DNA from: CAIRTM01 sp963723235
GTDB taxonomy: Bacteria; Desulfobacterota; WTBG01; CAIYCZ01; CAIRTM01
Assembly (NCBI GenBank): GCA_963723235.1
Contig: CAVRPV010000009.1
Span: forward strand, 1-52,170
DNA: 52,170 bases
Direction of reading: 5' to 3'
The first letter of the stretch is position 1. Every line of letters starts with the position of its first letter. Position numbers and translations under genes: made by a program. Positions 18,733-27,941 of the stretch are shown in pieces. The notes beneath the pieces are model-generated. The model had not been told where the DNA came from. It did no database searches and saw only the letters and a program-made list of their open reading frames with translations.

Positions 18733-19473
18733 ATGGTTCGATTTGACATCATAACCCTGTTTCCGCGGATGTTTGACTCGCCGCTGCAGGAAAGCATTCT
18801 GCACAAGGCCCGGCAGTCCGGACTGATATCAGTTGAGCTGCACGACCTGAGAGACTATACCCTTGACCGGCACCGCACTGCAGATGACAGCCCCTACGGC
18901 GGTGGCGCGGGCATGGTGCTGAAAATAGAGCCGCTGGTTTCAGCGATTGAAACCATCCGGTCCGGCGCTGGAAAGACCAGAACGATTTTAACCTCTCCGC
19001 AGGGAGAGAAATTCACCCAGCACAGTGCCTGTCGGCTGAGCGGGTTTGACCAGATAGTAATTGTATGCGGGCGCTACGAAGGTTTTGACGAGCGCGTGCT
19101 CGACTATGTTGATGAAGAGATTTCACTGGGAGATTATGTACTGACCGGCGGTGAGCTGCCGGCAATGGTGATCATAGATGCCGTGGCCCGTCAGGTTCCG
19201 GGAGTTGTCGGGGCCGAAGACAGTGTAGCTGGAGACAGCTTGGCCAACGGCCTGTTGAAATACCCGCAGTACACAAGGCCGGCAGAATTTCGCGGATGCA
19301 AGGTTCCGGATGTCCTGATGTCCGGCGACCATAAAAAAATTGAGCGGTGGCGGCGCGCAGCCTCAATCAGCCGGACAGAAACCAAACGGCCGGATCTGCT
19401 GCGCATTGCGGACTTGAGTGATGAAGACAGGAAGTTCATGTTGAACTGTAAACACAAGGAAGGAATGGAGTAG
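18733..19473 (+). CDS. trmD: tRNA (guanine-N1)-methyltransferase TrmD
   Basis: 246 residues. TrmD methylates G37 of tRNAs using AdoMet to prevent +1 frameshifting. The protein opens VRFDIITLFPRMFDSPLQES and contains LRDYTLDRHRTADDSPYGGG, the knot region IVCGRYEGFDERVLDYVDEE and LGDYVLTGGELPAMVIIDAV, then GVVGAEDSV and YTRPAEFRG. All conserved motifs of the SPOUT fold are present. It ends 6 bp before rplS. Confidence 0.97.
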   Translation: MVRFDIITLFPRMFDSPLQESILHKARQSGLISVELHDLRDYTLDRHRTADDSPYGGGAGMVLKIEPLVSAIETIRSGAGKTRTILTSPQGEKFTQHSACRLSGFDQIVIVCGRYEGFDERVLDYVDEEISLGDYVLTGGELPAMVIIDAVARQVPGVVGAEDSVAGDSLANGLLKYPQYTRPAEFRGCKVPDVLMSGDHKKIERWRRAASISRTETKRPDLLRIADLSDEDRKFMLNCKHKEGME

Positions 19474-19479
19474 AAGGAA

Positions 19480-19836
19480 ATGAATACGATTGACAGGTTG
19501 GAAAAAGAACAGATGCGGTTGGATATACCGCAGTTTCGGGCCGGCGATGCGGTAAAAGTGCATGTGAAAATAAGCGAAGGCGAAAAGGACCGCATTCAAA
19601 TATTTCAAGGCATTGTGATCGGACGGCATAATTGCGGTTTAAAATCCTCGTTTACGGTTCGCAAGGTATCCTACGGTATCGGGGTTGAGCGCGTTTTTCC
19701 GCTGCATTCACCGGTCATTGATAAAATTGAGATGGTACAACCCGGCAAGGTTCGCCGTTCAAGGCTCTATTATCTGCGCAACCTGCGCGGAAAGGCCGCC
19801 CGCGTCAAAACACGCAACACATACGACGCAAACTGA
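19480..19836 (+). CDS. rplS: Ribosomal protein L19
   Basis: 118 residues. L19 sits at the interface of the 50S and 30S subunits. Recognised from FRAGDAVKVHVKISEGEKDR, IQIFQGIVIGRH, then FTVRKVSYGIGVERVFPLHS and the end VRRSRLYYLRNLRGKAARVK. It starts 6 bp after trmD and is followed by a terminator at 19883, closing the operon. Confidence 0.97.
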   Translation: MNTIDRLEKEQMRLDIPQFRAGDAVKVHVKISEGEKDRIQIFQGIVIGRHNCGLKSSFTVRKVSYGIGVERVFPLHSPVIDKIEMVQPGKVRRSRLYYLRNLRGKAARVKTRNTYDAN

Positions 19837-19882
19837 TTCTGCTTGCCCCGCGCGATTGCGCGCACGTGGAATAAATCGTTTT

Positions 19883-19928
19883 ATGCCCCGGTCATGCTGG
19901 ATGTCATGCATGACTGGGGCATTTTTTT
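19883..19928 (+). terminator. Rho-independent terminator of the rpsP-rplS operon
   Basis: ATGCCCC-GGTCATG pairs with CATGACT-GGGGCAT across a short loop, followed by seven T residues (19922-19928). It lies 47 bp after rplS. Confidence 0.85.
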
Positions 19929-19962
19929 AAAAAAATCGAATACCCGTTTTAATGAATCTGTC

Positions 19963-20070
19963 ATCTTGACCCCTTCGGCTGCGCTCAGGGCAGGCTTTGG
20001 GAGAGATTGTTCCGTTTTGTATATGCACATAGATTTCTCATCCCGCTATAGGCGGAATTCGAAATGACAG
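19963..20070 (+). repeat. Interspersed repeat, diverged relative of the 132-bp MITE
   Basis: It begins with GTCATCTTGACC and ends with TTCGAAATGACAGGG, which are inverted to each other (GTCAT...ATGAC). Its middle shares GACCCCTTCGGCTGCGCTCA with 4210-4265 and an AGATTTCTC block with the MITE at 40132. It fills most of the rplS-rnhB gap. Confidence 0.6.
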
Positions 20071-20146
20071 GGCTATTCCGGTCTGGCAGAAATAGCTCCC
20101 AAAAATAAAAATTTCGTTACCCTTGACCCTTTCAACCCTGATCCTG

Positions 20147-20776
20147 ATGACACCAGAAGCTTTCGTCGCACGTTTGCAAACCATGCTGCAGCCTGAACGC
20201 CTCTTGTATGAAAAAGGCTATCACTATGTTGCCGGCACGGATGAGGCCGGGCGCGGTCCGCTCGCAGGCCCGGTAGTAGCCGCGGCTGTGATTTTGCCTG
20301 CAGGATGGCAGCATCCCGGCATTAAAGATTCTAAAAAGCTGTCGGCGCGCGCACGCGCGGAAATGTTTGACGTTATCACCACAGCTGCTGTCAGTTGGAA
20401 CTGGTCTGCAATAGAGGCGCCAGAAATCGATCGTATCAACATTTTACAGGCCAGCCTGCTTGCCATGCGCACAGCGGTGCTCTCACTTGACCCCCTGCCG
20501 GACTACCTGCTCGTAGACGGGCCCCATGGCGTATCAAGCCCTGTGCCGCACACAGCGATTAAGCGAGGTGATCAAAAAAGCCAGGTCATTGCCGCAGCCT
20601 CGATAGTGGCCAAGGTCGTGCGTGATGCAATTATGGAGAAATATGACCGCCTGTTCCCGGCCTATTACTTTTCAAAAAACAAGGGCTATGGAACAGCAAA
20701 GCATATGGAAGCCCTTGCTCGGCAGGGCCGTTGCTCTCTGCACCGGCGAAGCTTTAAAATGGTTGTGTCGGGGTGA
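20147..20776 (+). CDS. rnhB: Ribonuclease HII
   Basis: 209 residues. RNase HII removes ribonucleotides embedded in DNA and RNA primers. Motifs seen: YVAGTDEAGRGPLAGPVVAA (catalytic Asp-Glu), IKDSKKLSARARAEM, LPDYLLVDGPHG with the third acid, and KRGDQKSQVIAAASIVAKVV plus RDAIM with the fourth, then YYFSKNKGYGTAKHMEAL. The internal ATG at 20147 gives the family's usual N-terminal helix; an earlier in-frame ATG at 20123 is possible. It normally follows rplS in deltaproteobacteria, as here, beyond a repeat. Confidence 0.95.
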   Translation: MTPEAFVARLQTMLQPERLLYEKGYHYVAGTDEAGRGPLAGPVVAAAVILPAGWQHPGIKDSKKLSARARAEMFDVITTAAVSWNWSAIEAPEIDRINILQASLLAMRTAVLSLDPLPDYLLVDGPHGVSSPVPHTAIKRGDQKSQVIAAASIVAKVVRDAIMEKYDRLFPAYYFSKNKGYGTAKHMEALARQGRCSLHRRSFKMVVSG

Positions 20777-20794
20777 CAGACTTGTTATAGTTTA

Positions 20795-20923
20795 CCAGCA
20801 GGCTGCCCGGCAACACCTGCCTGCTGCGTTGCGCTCGTCATTCGTCTTTGCGACGTACGAGAAAGTACGTCTCATTCCTCATGACAGCACGCGCCTTGCA
20901 TTCAGGCATTGCTGAGCAGCCTG
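20795..20923 (-). repeat. Deltaproteobacterial-type interspersed repeat, copy A
   Basis: The middle holds GACGTAC-gagaaa-GTACGTC, flanked by arms read on the minus strand as TGAGGAATGA... and CGAATGACGAGCGCAACGCA. The outer ends CAGCAGGCTG and CAGCCTG are also complementary (CAGGCTGCTC / GCAGGCTG). It shares layout with 28741-28861. It occupies the rnhB-yraN gap. Confidence 0.6.
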
Positions 20924-20972
20924 TAAGGGCTTTTCCGACGCGACTGAAGGTTGGTTGAAAATAGGCGTATGC

Positions 20973-21341
20973 ATGGCGGAGCATATAACAACCGGAGCGC
21001 AGGGAGAAGAAATTGCGGCCAGCTACCTGCTCAGTAAAAAATATGAAATTCTGCACCGCAACTACCGCTGCCGCTACGGTGAAATCGACATCATTGCCCG
21101 CCGGAAAAACGTACTGGTTTTTGTCGAGGTCAAAGCGCGGCGCAACTATGCCTTCGGCTCACCGCTGGAAGCGGTTTCGCTGAAGAAACAGCGCTCCATC
21201 AGTTCCGTTGCGCAGACATACCTGCAGCACAACCGCCTGAGCGGGAGCGCTGCCCGTTTTGATGTAATCGCCGTGGTGTTGAACAACAGGTGCCCGGAGA
21301 TCGAGCATATAGAAAATGCCTTTGAACTGCCCAATCAGTAA
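20973..21341 (+). CDS. yraN: YraN/UPF0102-family endonuclease-like protein
   Basis: 122 residues. The family has a restriction-endonuclease-like core, and the expected residues are present: GAQGEEIAASYLLSKKYEIL, then RNYRCRYGEIDIIARRKNVL and VFVEVKARRNYAFGSPLEAV (Glu, Asp and the ExK pair). Function is unproven; members lie near rnhB or rsmI. The ATG at 20973 is preferred to one at 20955 as it fits the usual length. Confidence 0.9.
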   Translation: MAEHITTGAQGEEIAASYLLSKKYEILHRNYRCRYGEIDIIARRKNVLVFVEVKARRNYAFGSPLEAVSLKKQRSISSVAQTYLQHNRLSGSAARFDVIAVVLNNRCPEIEHIENAFELPNQ

Positions 21342-21367
21342 ATAATCCGCCAGCATTCGCCCCTGTC

Positions 21368-23350
21368 ATGAAAAAATTATTCCTTATTCTTTTTGTTTTC
21401 TTTGTGCTCTGCGTTCTGATTGCTCTGGGCGCTGCTGTCGGCGCATACTACCATTTCAGCTCAGATCTGCCGCGCATCGCCACAATGAAGGATTACCGCC
21501 CGGCCCTGGTGTCGCAGGTGTTCTCCGACAGGGGTGAGCTGATCGGGGAGTTTTTCATTGAAAGGCGCTACCCGGTAAAACTTTCCGCTATAGCACCGGT
21601 CATGGTCAACGCTATTCTGGCAGCCGAGGATGACCGTTTCTTTGAACATCAGGGCATCAGCCCGTGGAGCATCGTGCGCGCGGCTTGTAACAACCTGCGC
21701 TCTCGCGGAATCCGGCAGGGCGGCAGTACGATCACACAGCAGGTCGTAAAATCCCTGCTGCTGTCGCCTGAGCGCAGCTATACACGTAAAATTAAGGAGG
21801 CAATTCTTGCCACCCGCATTGAGCAGGCCCTCTCAAAAGAGGAAATCCTGACCCTGTACCTCAACCAGATCTATTTCGGGCGCGGGGCCTATGGCATCGA
21901 GGCTGCGGCCAGGGTGTTTTTCGGAAAACAGGCCGAAGAGCTTACCCTGGTTGAAGCTTCATATCTGGCCGCTTTGCCAAAAGCGCCGAGCTATTACAGC
22001 AGGCATGACCGGGCCCGCGAGAGACAACGCTACGTGCTGCAGCGCATGTCCGAGCTGGGCTTTATCACGTCCGAGCAGTTGCGCGAAGCCCTTGAGACGG
22101 AAGTGCAATTCAGCGAACTGAAGGATATAAATCAGACAGTTGCACCGCACTTTGTCGAATTTGTGCGCCGTGAGCTGGAAAAGACCTATGGCGCGGATGC
22201 TTTGTACCGGGATGGCCTGCGCATTGAGACCACGCTGAACCTTGAGAAGCAGCGTGCTGCTGATGCTGCCGTCGCGCTGGGCATTGAAAATTTTGAAACT
22301 CGCGCAGGGCGCACTGCTGCCGAAAAGCGGGTGCAGGCGGCGCTGCTCAGCATTGACCCATACTCCGGTAATATTCATGCCATGGTCGGCGGCCGTGACT
22401 ATAACGAGAGTCAGTTTAACCGCGCGACCCAGTCACGCCGTCAGCCCGGGTCCGCTTTTAAGCCCATCATTTACGCGGCCGCGCTCGATAAGGGCTACAC
22501 CGCCGCAAGCATAATCATTGATTCACCGCTGGCCTTTGAAGCCGGATCGTCGCGGATAAAAGAGTTCTGGGAACCGCAGAACTATGATCAAAAGTTTTTA
22601 GGCCCGATAACTTTTCGCAAGGCCCTGACCCTTTCGCGCAATATCGTCACCGTAAAAATCCTGAAGGACATCGACATTGGCTATGCGCTCGGCTATGCCC
22701 TGGCCATGGGACTTGAAGGGGACTACACCCACGGCCTTTCCCTTGCGCTGGGATCATGCGGAGTTTCGCTGCTGAACCTTGTGAAGGCCTATGGCGCGTT
22801 TTGCGCGCAAGGGGTGTATGCCGAACCGGTGGCCATTACCCGCATTATTGACCGTAACGGTGTCGAGATTGCCCGCAACCGTCCGAAGCTGGTTGCGGCG
22901 CTCAGCCCGCAGACCGCCTATATCATGACCTCTATTTTGCAAAGCGTGGTTGAAGAGGGGACCGGCAAAAAGGTGCGGGCCCTGCAGCGGCCCTGTGCCG
23001 GCAAAACAGGCACGACAAATGATGTGCGCGATGCCTGGTTTATCGGGTATACGCCCGATGTTGTAACCGGCGTATGGGTCGGATACGATGATTTAAGTCC
23101 GCTCGGCCGCCATGAAACCGGGGCCGTGGCCGCCGCACCCATCTGGCTTGACTATATGCAGCATGTGTATACCACTGAACCGGTGCGCCCATTTCCGATA
23201 CCTGAGGGCATCGTGTTTGAACGTATTAATCCCAAAACCGGATTTTCGCCGCAGACAAAATCCGAGCCGACCATATTTGAATGTTTCAAAGAAGGCACCC
23301 AGCCGATCCGGTTTACCCCTGCTCCGCTTAGCTCTGTCTTTAACAACTAA
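21368..23350 (+). CDS. mrcA: Class A penicillin-binding protein (PBP1A type)
   Basis: 660 residues, a bifunctional peptidoglycan synthase anchored by one N-terminal helix (residues 3-26). The glycosyltransferase domain shows AILAAEDDRFFEHQGISPWS (catalytic Glu), GGSTITQQVVKSLLL and ATRIEQALSKEEILTLYLNQ. The transpeptidase domain has RQPGSAFKPIIYAAAL (nucleophile Ser in SxxK), SRN and AGKTGTTNDVRDAW (KTGT). It is shorter than E. coli PBP1a (about 850) because the OB-fold insert and C-terminal extension are reduced or missing. It begins 26 bp after yraN and runs to within 30 bp of the solute-binding gene. Confidence 0.95.
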   Translation: MKKLFLILFVFFVLCVLIALGAAVGAYYHFSSDLPRIATMKDYRPALVSQVFSDRGELIGEFFIERRYPVKLSAIAPVMVNAILAAEDDRFFEHQGISPWSIVRAACNNLRSRGIRQGGSTITQQVVKSLLLSPERSYTRKIKEAILATRIEQALSKEEILTLYLNQIYFGRGAYGIEAAARVFFGKQAEELTLVEASYLAALPKAPSYYSRHDRARERQRYVLQRMSELGFITSEQLREALETEVQFSELKDINQTVAPHFVEFVRRELEKTYGADALYRDGLRIETTLNLEKQRAADAAVALGIENFETRAGRTAAEKRVQAALLSIDPYSGNIHAMVGGRDYNESQFNRATQSRRQPGSAFKPIIYAAALDKGYTAASIIIDSPLAFEAGSSRIKEFWEPQNYDQKFLGPITFRKALTLSRNIVTVKILKDIDIGYALGYALAMGLEGDYTHGLSLALGSCGVSLLNLVKAYGAFCAQGVYAEPVAITRIIDRNGVEIARNRPKLVAALSPQTAYIMTSILQSVVEEGTGKKVRALQRPCAGKTGTTNDVRDAWFIGYTPDVVTGVWVGYDDLSPLGRHETGAVAAAPIWLDYMQHVYTTEPVRPFPIPEGIVFERINPKTGFSPQTKSEPTIFECFKEGTQPIRFTPAPLSSVFNN

Positions 23351-23379
23351 CTCCTCCGCTTCGCTTGGATATATTTGTT

Positions 23380-24306
23380 ATGAAGCAGCTTCGCATCGGT
23401 TATCTCTCAACAATGCATCACAGTTCGCATATCCTGAAAGGTCTGCGGCTGCTTGAAAAAGAACTTGGCCTTGAACCGCACTGGCACCTTTTCGGCACGG
23501 GTCCGGCCATGGTCGAGGCCTTTGCCTCAGGCGCTCTTGATATCGGCTATATCGGTTTGCCCCCCATGATAATTGCGGTCGGCCGCGGCATACCGCTTGT
23601 GTGTATTGCGGGCGGGCACTGCGAGGGCACGGTTATGGTAGGCCCAGGCGCCATGCGCTCATGCGGTGAGTGCAACAGCACGACAGCCTTGCGGCAGTTC
23701 AAGGGGCGCATGATAGGCACTCCCTCGCAGGGCTCCATTCACGATATCATCATCAGGAATATGCTTGAGGAATGCGGCCTTGCTACGGATTGTGTTGTCA
23801 ACTATCCCTGGGCCGACCTTATCGCAGAAGATGTCAGGCAGGGCGTGCTTGCCGCTGCGGTCGGCACACCTCCTTTGGCCGTCATGTGCCAGAAGTGGTA
23901 CGGCATGAAAACGATTTTACCGCCCGCATCTTTGTGGCCGTTCAATCCCAGCTACGGTATAGCCGTACATGCGCGCATGCTGCATGAGGCCGACCTGCTG
24001 CGCGAGTTTCTCACTCTTCATGAAAACGCCTGCAACATGATCAGGCTCGAGCCCGCCCGCGCCGCCGCAGTGATTGCAGAAGCCCTGAAGGTTGTTGATG
24101 TTGAATTTGTACAGGATGTTTTTGCAGTATCACCGCGTTACTGTGCCAGCCTGCCGAAAGACTATATTGAATCAACAATGAAGTTTGTTCCTGTTTTGCA
24201 AAAGATGGGGCATGTGAAGGAAGCGCTGTCAGCCGAGCAAATTTTTGACTGCAGTCTTATTGAAAAAATCCACCCCGAACCACCGCACTATTATACGCAA
24301 AACTGA
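23380..24306 (+). CDS. NMT1/SsuA-like ABC solute-binding protein without signal peptide
   Basis: 308 residues resembling periplasmic binding proteins of NitT/TauT-type transporters: RIGYLSTMHHSSHILKGLRL, ALDIGYIGLPPMIIAVGRGI, then LVCIAGGHCEGTVMV and GRMIGTPSQGSIHDIIIRNM. It has no signal peptide or lipobox at this start, and no ATPase or permease gene lies next to it, so it may act in the cytoplasm or be an orphan. Several Cys (CGECNSTT) are unusual for the family. The ligand is unknown. Confidence 0.72.
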   Translation: MKQLRIGYLSTMHHSSHILKGLRLLEKELGLEPHWHLFGTGPAMVEAFASGALDIGYIGLPPMIIAVGRGIPLVCIAGGHCEGTVMVGPGAMRSCGECNSTTALRQFKGRMIGTPSQGSIHDIIIRNMLEECGLATDCVVNYPWADLIAEDVRQGVLAAAVGTPPLAVMCQKWYGMKTILPPASLWPFNPSYGIAVHARMLHEADLLREFLTLHENACNMIRLEPARAAAVIAEALKVVDVEFVQDVFAVSPRYCASLPKDYIESTMKFVPVLQKMGHVKEALSAEQIFDCSLIEKIHPEPPHYYTQN

Positions 24307-24740
24307 TAGTCGCGATCGCAGATTTAACGTCGATGTTTCTTCTTACCCGGCCCCCAGGGAGTGACATGGACGGGGTGCATATCCTTCTGATTGCAGACTT
24401 CTGTCATGCAAAAATCCTTTGAGAGTATTGCCGGCTGATGTTTTTCCATGCTCATCAAATTTAAGCGAACGCAGGCCAACAGCCCTTCCGGTAATCGCGG
24501 ATTAAAAAATCAACTCAGTATGGATACCGGTCTGTAACGCTATAACGACTTTTGTTTAACTCTCCCGCCTGCAAAAAACCACAGCCAATTATTAGGATCG
24601 CTCCCCAATACTTTTACAGTTCAATGCAGCCCAAAGCCCTTGAGAAACAGGCTTTTGTGCTGCATTGGTTTTTTGGTTTGATAGGGAAGCGGCGGTCTTG
24701 TTGATACGGGGAGATATATAAAAAATCTCTGTTTGATCCG
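24307..24740. other. 434-bp gap between convergent genes, one hairpin
   Basis: No coding frame is supported here. The only structure I see is a long hairpin at 24622-24674, given as a separate feature. Confidence 0.6.
24622..24674 (+). terminator. Terminator-like hairpin between convergent genes
   Basis: CAATGCAGC (24622-24630) pairs with GCTGCATTG (24659-24667), with an inner AAAGCC/GGCTTT stem and a following T-tract (24669-24674). It lies 67 bp beyond the stop of eptA on the other strand, and could end transcripts from both sides, though the T-tract favours the plus strand. Confidence 0.6.
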
Positions 24741-26315
24741 CTAGTCGGCCAGGATATCAAGACTTTTATCATACACGGATGTCTCGATGGCCATAAGCCC
24801 CAGGACCGTGTGGAAGAGGTTGTCATGAGAAAAGGGCTCTGCAGCTTTTTGCTGCAGTGACGCTTTGTTTACCTGTGTGTTTTCGCCGAACCAGAAAACA
24901 GCGGCTGCATGTGTCTGCTCGTCGGGGGCTATTGTATAGGGCAGCCCGTGAAGATACACATTGTGTTCCCCCAGGGATTCGCCATGATCGCTGATATAGA
25001 GCATCGCGGTCTCAAACTGGACCGAATTGGTCTTGAGCAGGGCGATGACCCGGCTCAGGAAATAGTCCGTGTAGAGTACGGCATTGTCATAGGCATTGCC
25101 TATTTCCGCCATGGTGCATTCATTGAATTGATTGCTCCGGCAGACCGGCGTAAATTTTTCAAACGGGGCCGGATACCGCTTGAAGTAGGCCGGGCCGTGA
25201 TTGCCCCGCTGATGGAGGACAATCATGATATCACCGCCGGACTGCGTATCGATGTATTCCTGCAAACCTGAGAGCATCCCTTCATCCCGGCATTCACCGT
25301 CGCAGTCCGGATTCACTTCAGGACGTCTGTAGTTCTGATAGGTCGCCGTTCTTGCCGTATCCTGCGAGTTGGAGTTATTATCCCGCCACAGGAGGTGAAC
25401 ACTGGCCCGGTTCAGAACGTCCAGAAGGTTTTCAGTGCGGTCTGCTTTGCGTTTGCCGTACCCTTTCCGCTTAAGAATTGAAAACATGCAGGGCAGGGAA
25501 TCAGCGGTTGAGGTGCTGCATGTCGACATATCGGTAAAAGAGATGACGTCCTCTTTTTGCAAAAGAGGGGTGGTCTGTCTTTCATAGCCGTTCAGCGAAA
25601 GCCGGTCTGCCCTGACCGCTTCGCCGACCACAAGGATGGTCAGTTTCCTGCCGCTATCGGCAGGGGACTTTCTTGCATCTTCGCCTATGGGGCTTACGGG
25701 GCCTTTTTTACCCATGAACGTTTTCTTGATATATGCCCCGGCTGAATACATATAGTAGGTGGGGTTTGTATAATAACGCAGGGGCTTATTTTCCCTGAAG
25801 AACGAGGTATAGAATTTGCTGAAACAAAACAGCATGGCAAGCATGATCAGAAGGGAGAGGAGAATATCCCGCATTTTGGTCAGGGTGGCTTTTTTAAATG
25901 TTTGGGTTTCGATCCGGACACACAGAACAGCGAGTCCGGGGACTATACCCAGGAAAAAACAATAAAGCATTAAGCTGAAACTCAGAAGATCATAGGCTTC
26001 ATCGCGGTCGGTCAGCAGGATGTTCTGAATCATGGCATCGTCGATCACGACCTGGTAGCGGTTCATGAAATACGCGACGATGGATGATATGAAAAGAAGC
26101 AGGATCAGGACCGGCTTGGTCGTATAGCGTGAGCTGAGCAGGGTTAACAGGGCCATTACCAATGCAAAGAGCCCCACGGCCAGTGAAATCAAAAATCCGA
26201 TGTTTTTGGGATTTAGCGGATAAACCTGAACAACCTGATGGAAAAAGGCGTAATTATCGAACAGAACAAAGAAAAGCGCGGCGAGAAGAATGAGTTTGGT
26301 CCGGGTCACTTTCAT
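24741..26315 (-). CDS. eptA: Phosphoethanolamine transferase, EptA/MCR family
   Basis: 524 residues. An inner-membrane enzyme moving phosphoethanolamine from phosphatidylethanolamine to lipid A, which lowers surface charge and polymyxin binding. Five N-terminal helices span about residues 7-170. The periplasmic sulfatase-fold domain shows LTILVVGEAVRADRLSLNGY (zinc Glu), STCSTSTADSLPCMFS with the Thr nucleophile, LHQRGNHGPAYFKRYP, LYISDHGESLGEHNVYLHGL (zinc Asp-His) and HDNLFHTVLGLMAI. Cys pairs around CDGEC and CRSNQFNEC match family disulphides. Full length, so likely active. It is read toward the hairpin at 24622. A small membrane protein gene lies upstream, beyond a transposase remnant. 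Confidence 0.93.
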   Translation of the reverse strand: MKVTRTKLILLAALFFVLFDNYAFFHQVVQVYPLNPKNIGFLISLAVGLFALVMALLTLLSSRYTTKPVLILLLFISSIVAYFMNRYQVVIDDAMIQNILLTDRDEAYDLLSFSLMLYCFFLGIVPGLAVLCVRIETQTFKKATLTKMRDILLSLLIMLAMLFCFSKFYTSFFRENKPLRYYTNPTYYMYSAGAYIKKTFMGKKGPVSPIGEDARKSPADSGRKLTILVVGEAVRADRLSLNGYERQTTPLLQKEDVISFTDMSTCSTSTADSLPCMFSILKRKGYGKRKADRTENLLDVLNRASVHLLWRDNNSNSQDTARTATYQNYRRPEVNPDCDGECRDEGMLSGLQEYIDTQSGGDIMIVLHQRGNHGPAYFKRYPAPFEKFTPVCRSNQFNECTMAEIGNAYDNAVLYTDYFLSRVIALLKTNSVQFETAMLYISDHGESLGEHNVYLHGLPYTIAPDEQTHAAAVFWFGENTQVNKASLQQKAAEPFSHDNLFHTVLGLMAIETSVYDKSLDILAD

Positions 26316-26715
26316 GTGTCATCAAGTCTCTGTGGGAATTACCGGGGGTCCGTGTATGGCAATAGACGCGCCAGGAAGTATGGTTTCTGTTTTTGACAGG
26401 GGCTAAAAAGATTTTAAACTCTCACGGGCACAGCGGCTGACACAAGGCTGAAAAACCTGTTTCTCATATATTGAAAGATATCAGATTATCATGAGGAACA
26501 CATTGCATTGCAATTAAAAAAAATTAATATGTCGGGATTCGAAGCCTTACCTGTTAGATCTCTTTGCGTGTTTTATACTCCTTAACTTTAGGGGTTCTCT
26601 AATAATCGCCCAAAAACCAGCATACAACATAGCGCATATTTGATATGGTTTTGTATACAATTTGAGTCTCCAACCGCTATAAAACAAGGGTGAAATGATG
26701 CCGCCCGGATTTTTT
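26316..26715. other. Gap upstream of eptA
   Basis: About 400 bp between the eptA start and the transposase remnant. It is AT-rich with no open frame I would defend and no clear PmrA-type direct repeat. The eptA promoter presumably lies in its left part, but I cannot place it. Confidence 0.4.
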
Positions 26716-26954
26716 TATTGGCAAAACAGGCCTGAAAAGCTCGACAAAACAGGGTTGCTCTGCAGGAGATCAGCGCGGCAGTCAATTGGGAACTGTTTCG
26801 CACAGAGATTTCGAAGCTGCGTGACAAGCCGCGCAGGGCCAAAGCGTTCGTATGGAGCAATGGCGGGTATTTTAAGCGGGAGATATCGCATTTCGATACT
26901 GCGATCCGGATTCAGGCAGGACAACTTATTCAAACTCGTTCTCTAATGCTCTAG
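26716..26954 (+). mobile_element. IS5-family transposase N-terminal remnant
   Basis: One frame gives NRPEKLDKTG, and after a shift near 26755 the next frame gives LQEISAAVNWELFRTEISKL and RDKPRRAKA. This matches the N-terminus of IS5-type transposases ('LEKLxxxGDPLxxLxxxIDWExFRPxLxxALxKPRKSxAG'). The catalytic DDE part is absent. The fragment overlaps the 3' end of the membrane protein gene on the other strand by about 29 bp, so its insertion may have altered that gene's C-terminus. Confidence 0.5.
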
Positions 26955-27624
26955 CAGCATTCCCCGGTTCCTTTGAAGGAGACAAAGCCTGAACCTGAGT
27001 GGCTTTTCGGGTGCGATAATAAAAAAGGCAAAAAAGTGCACACACAAGGAAGAACAGGTGCGCGGTTGTCTCTGCTGTCTCCTCCATAGGTACATGCAGG
27101 AGATTTTCTTGCGGCAAAACACCTCTGAATACGCGACGGGCTATTAACTGCGAAAAAAGATATGTCCACAGTACACCCGAAATCAAGACCTTCAGTGCTA
27201 TTGACCGGTTACAACACGTAAAAAGTTTCTCGTGCCAGCCAATAGCCCACAGCGCCATACCGACCAGAAGGCAATCGACCAGTTTTTTTGATTTAAACAG
27301 GTACTCTTCGCCATAGAAAGTAAAAACCGTAGCGTTCAGCTCCCTTATCAGAAAGATCAGAGCCAGAACCGTTAAGTATATCATTAGGGAGTCTCTGCTG
27401 ATAAGACTGGTGGTCAGGAAAATCAAAAAAACAACCAATATCAGCCCTGGCGCGAAACTTTCATGAAAAATCCTGGTTGTGAGCCAGGGAGTGATAGCAA
27501 AATAGTGAGCAGAATATACCAGCAAAATCGCAAGAAACCCCGGCAACAGAATCCAGCAGTTCTTAAATCGGAATAATTGCTTGAACCAAATTGATAATTC
27601 AGAACTGATTTGTTTAATTTTCAT
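26926..27624 (-). CDS. Six-helix membrane protein of unknown function
   Basis: 232 residues, mostly hydrophobic, with about six predicted helices: CWILLPGFLAILLVYSAHYF, APGLILVVFLIFLTTSLI, LMIYLTVLALIFLI, LVDCLLVGMALWAIGW, ALKVLISGVLWTYLFSQLIA and LFFLVCALFCLFYY. The cytosolic ends are basic. I do not recognise the family. The position near eptA and the same orientation hint at an envelope role, but that is weak. ATG 27624 (GGA upstream) is preferred to 27657. The C-terminus overlaps a transposase remnant and may not be native. Confidence 0.65.
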   Translation of the reverse strand: MKIKQISSELSIWFKQLFRFKNCWILLPGFLAILLVYSAHYFAITPWLTTRIFHESFAPGLILVVFLIFLTTSLISRDSLMIYLTVLALIFLIRELNATVFTFYGEEYLFKSKKLVDCLLVGMALWAIGWHEKLFTCCNRSIALKVLISGVLWTYLFSQLIARRVFRGVLPQENLLHVPMEETAETTAHLFFLVCALFCLFYYRTRKATQVQALSPSKEPGNAARALENEFE

Positions 27625-27941
27625 CTTCCTGCACTCCTGCAATACCGAGCCCAACAAGATTAATTATTTTTAATGTCAAAAGTATAAAAAGGTCTTTTGT
27701 GTGTCAAGGAAAATGTACGCTCACACGTACGATCCTGCATTGCGAGTTCAATGCATAGCGAGGCTTCACGGGCTATAGAGCGCGATATGAGCATGATTTT
27801 TATTGACACACAGCAACTCCCGGCATATGTTTTTTCAGCGCAACACATGCTCGTATCAAGCGCTGCGTGTTGATCGCGCCTGGAGACACAGTAACCCGGC
27901 ACATTACTTTTCGACGAATACACACCATCCGGATCATCACC

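Noticed and set aside
26588..26860. A 90-codon minus-strand frame in the eptA upstream gap
   Set aside because: Cys-rich with no start signal and overlapping the transposase remnant; no sign of being a gene.
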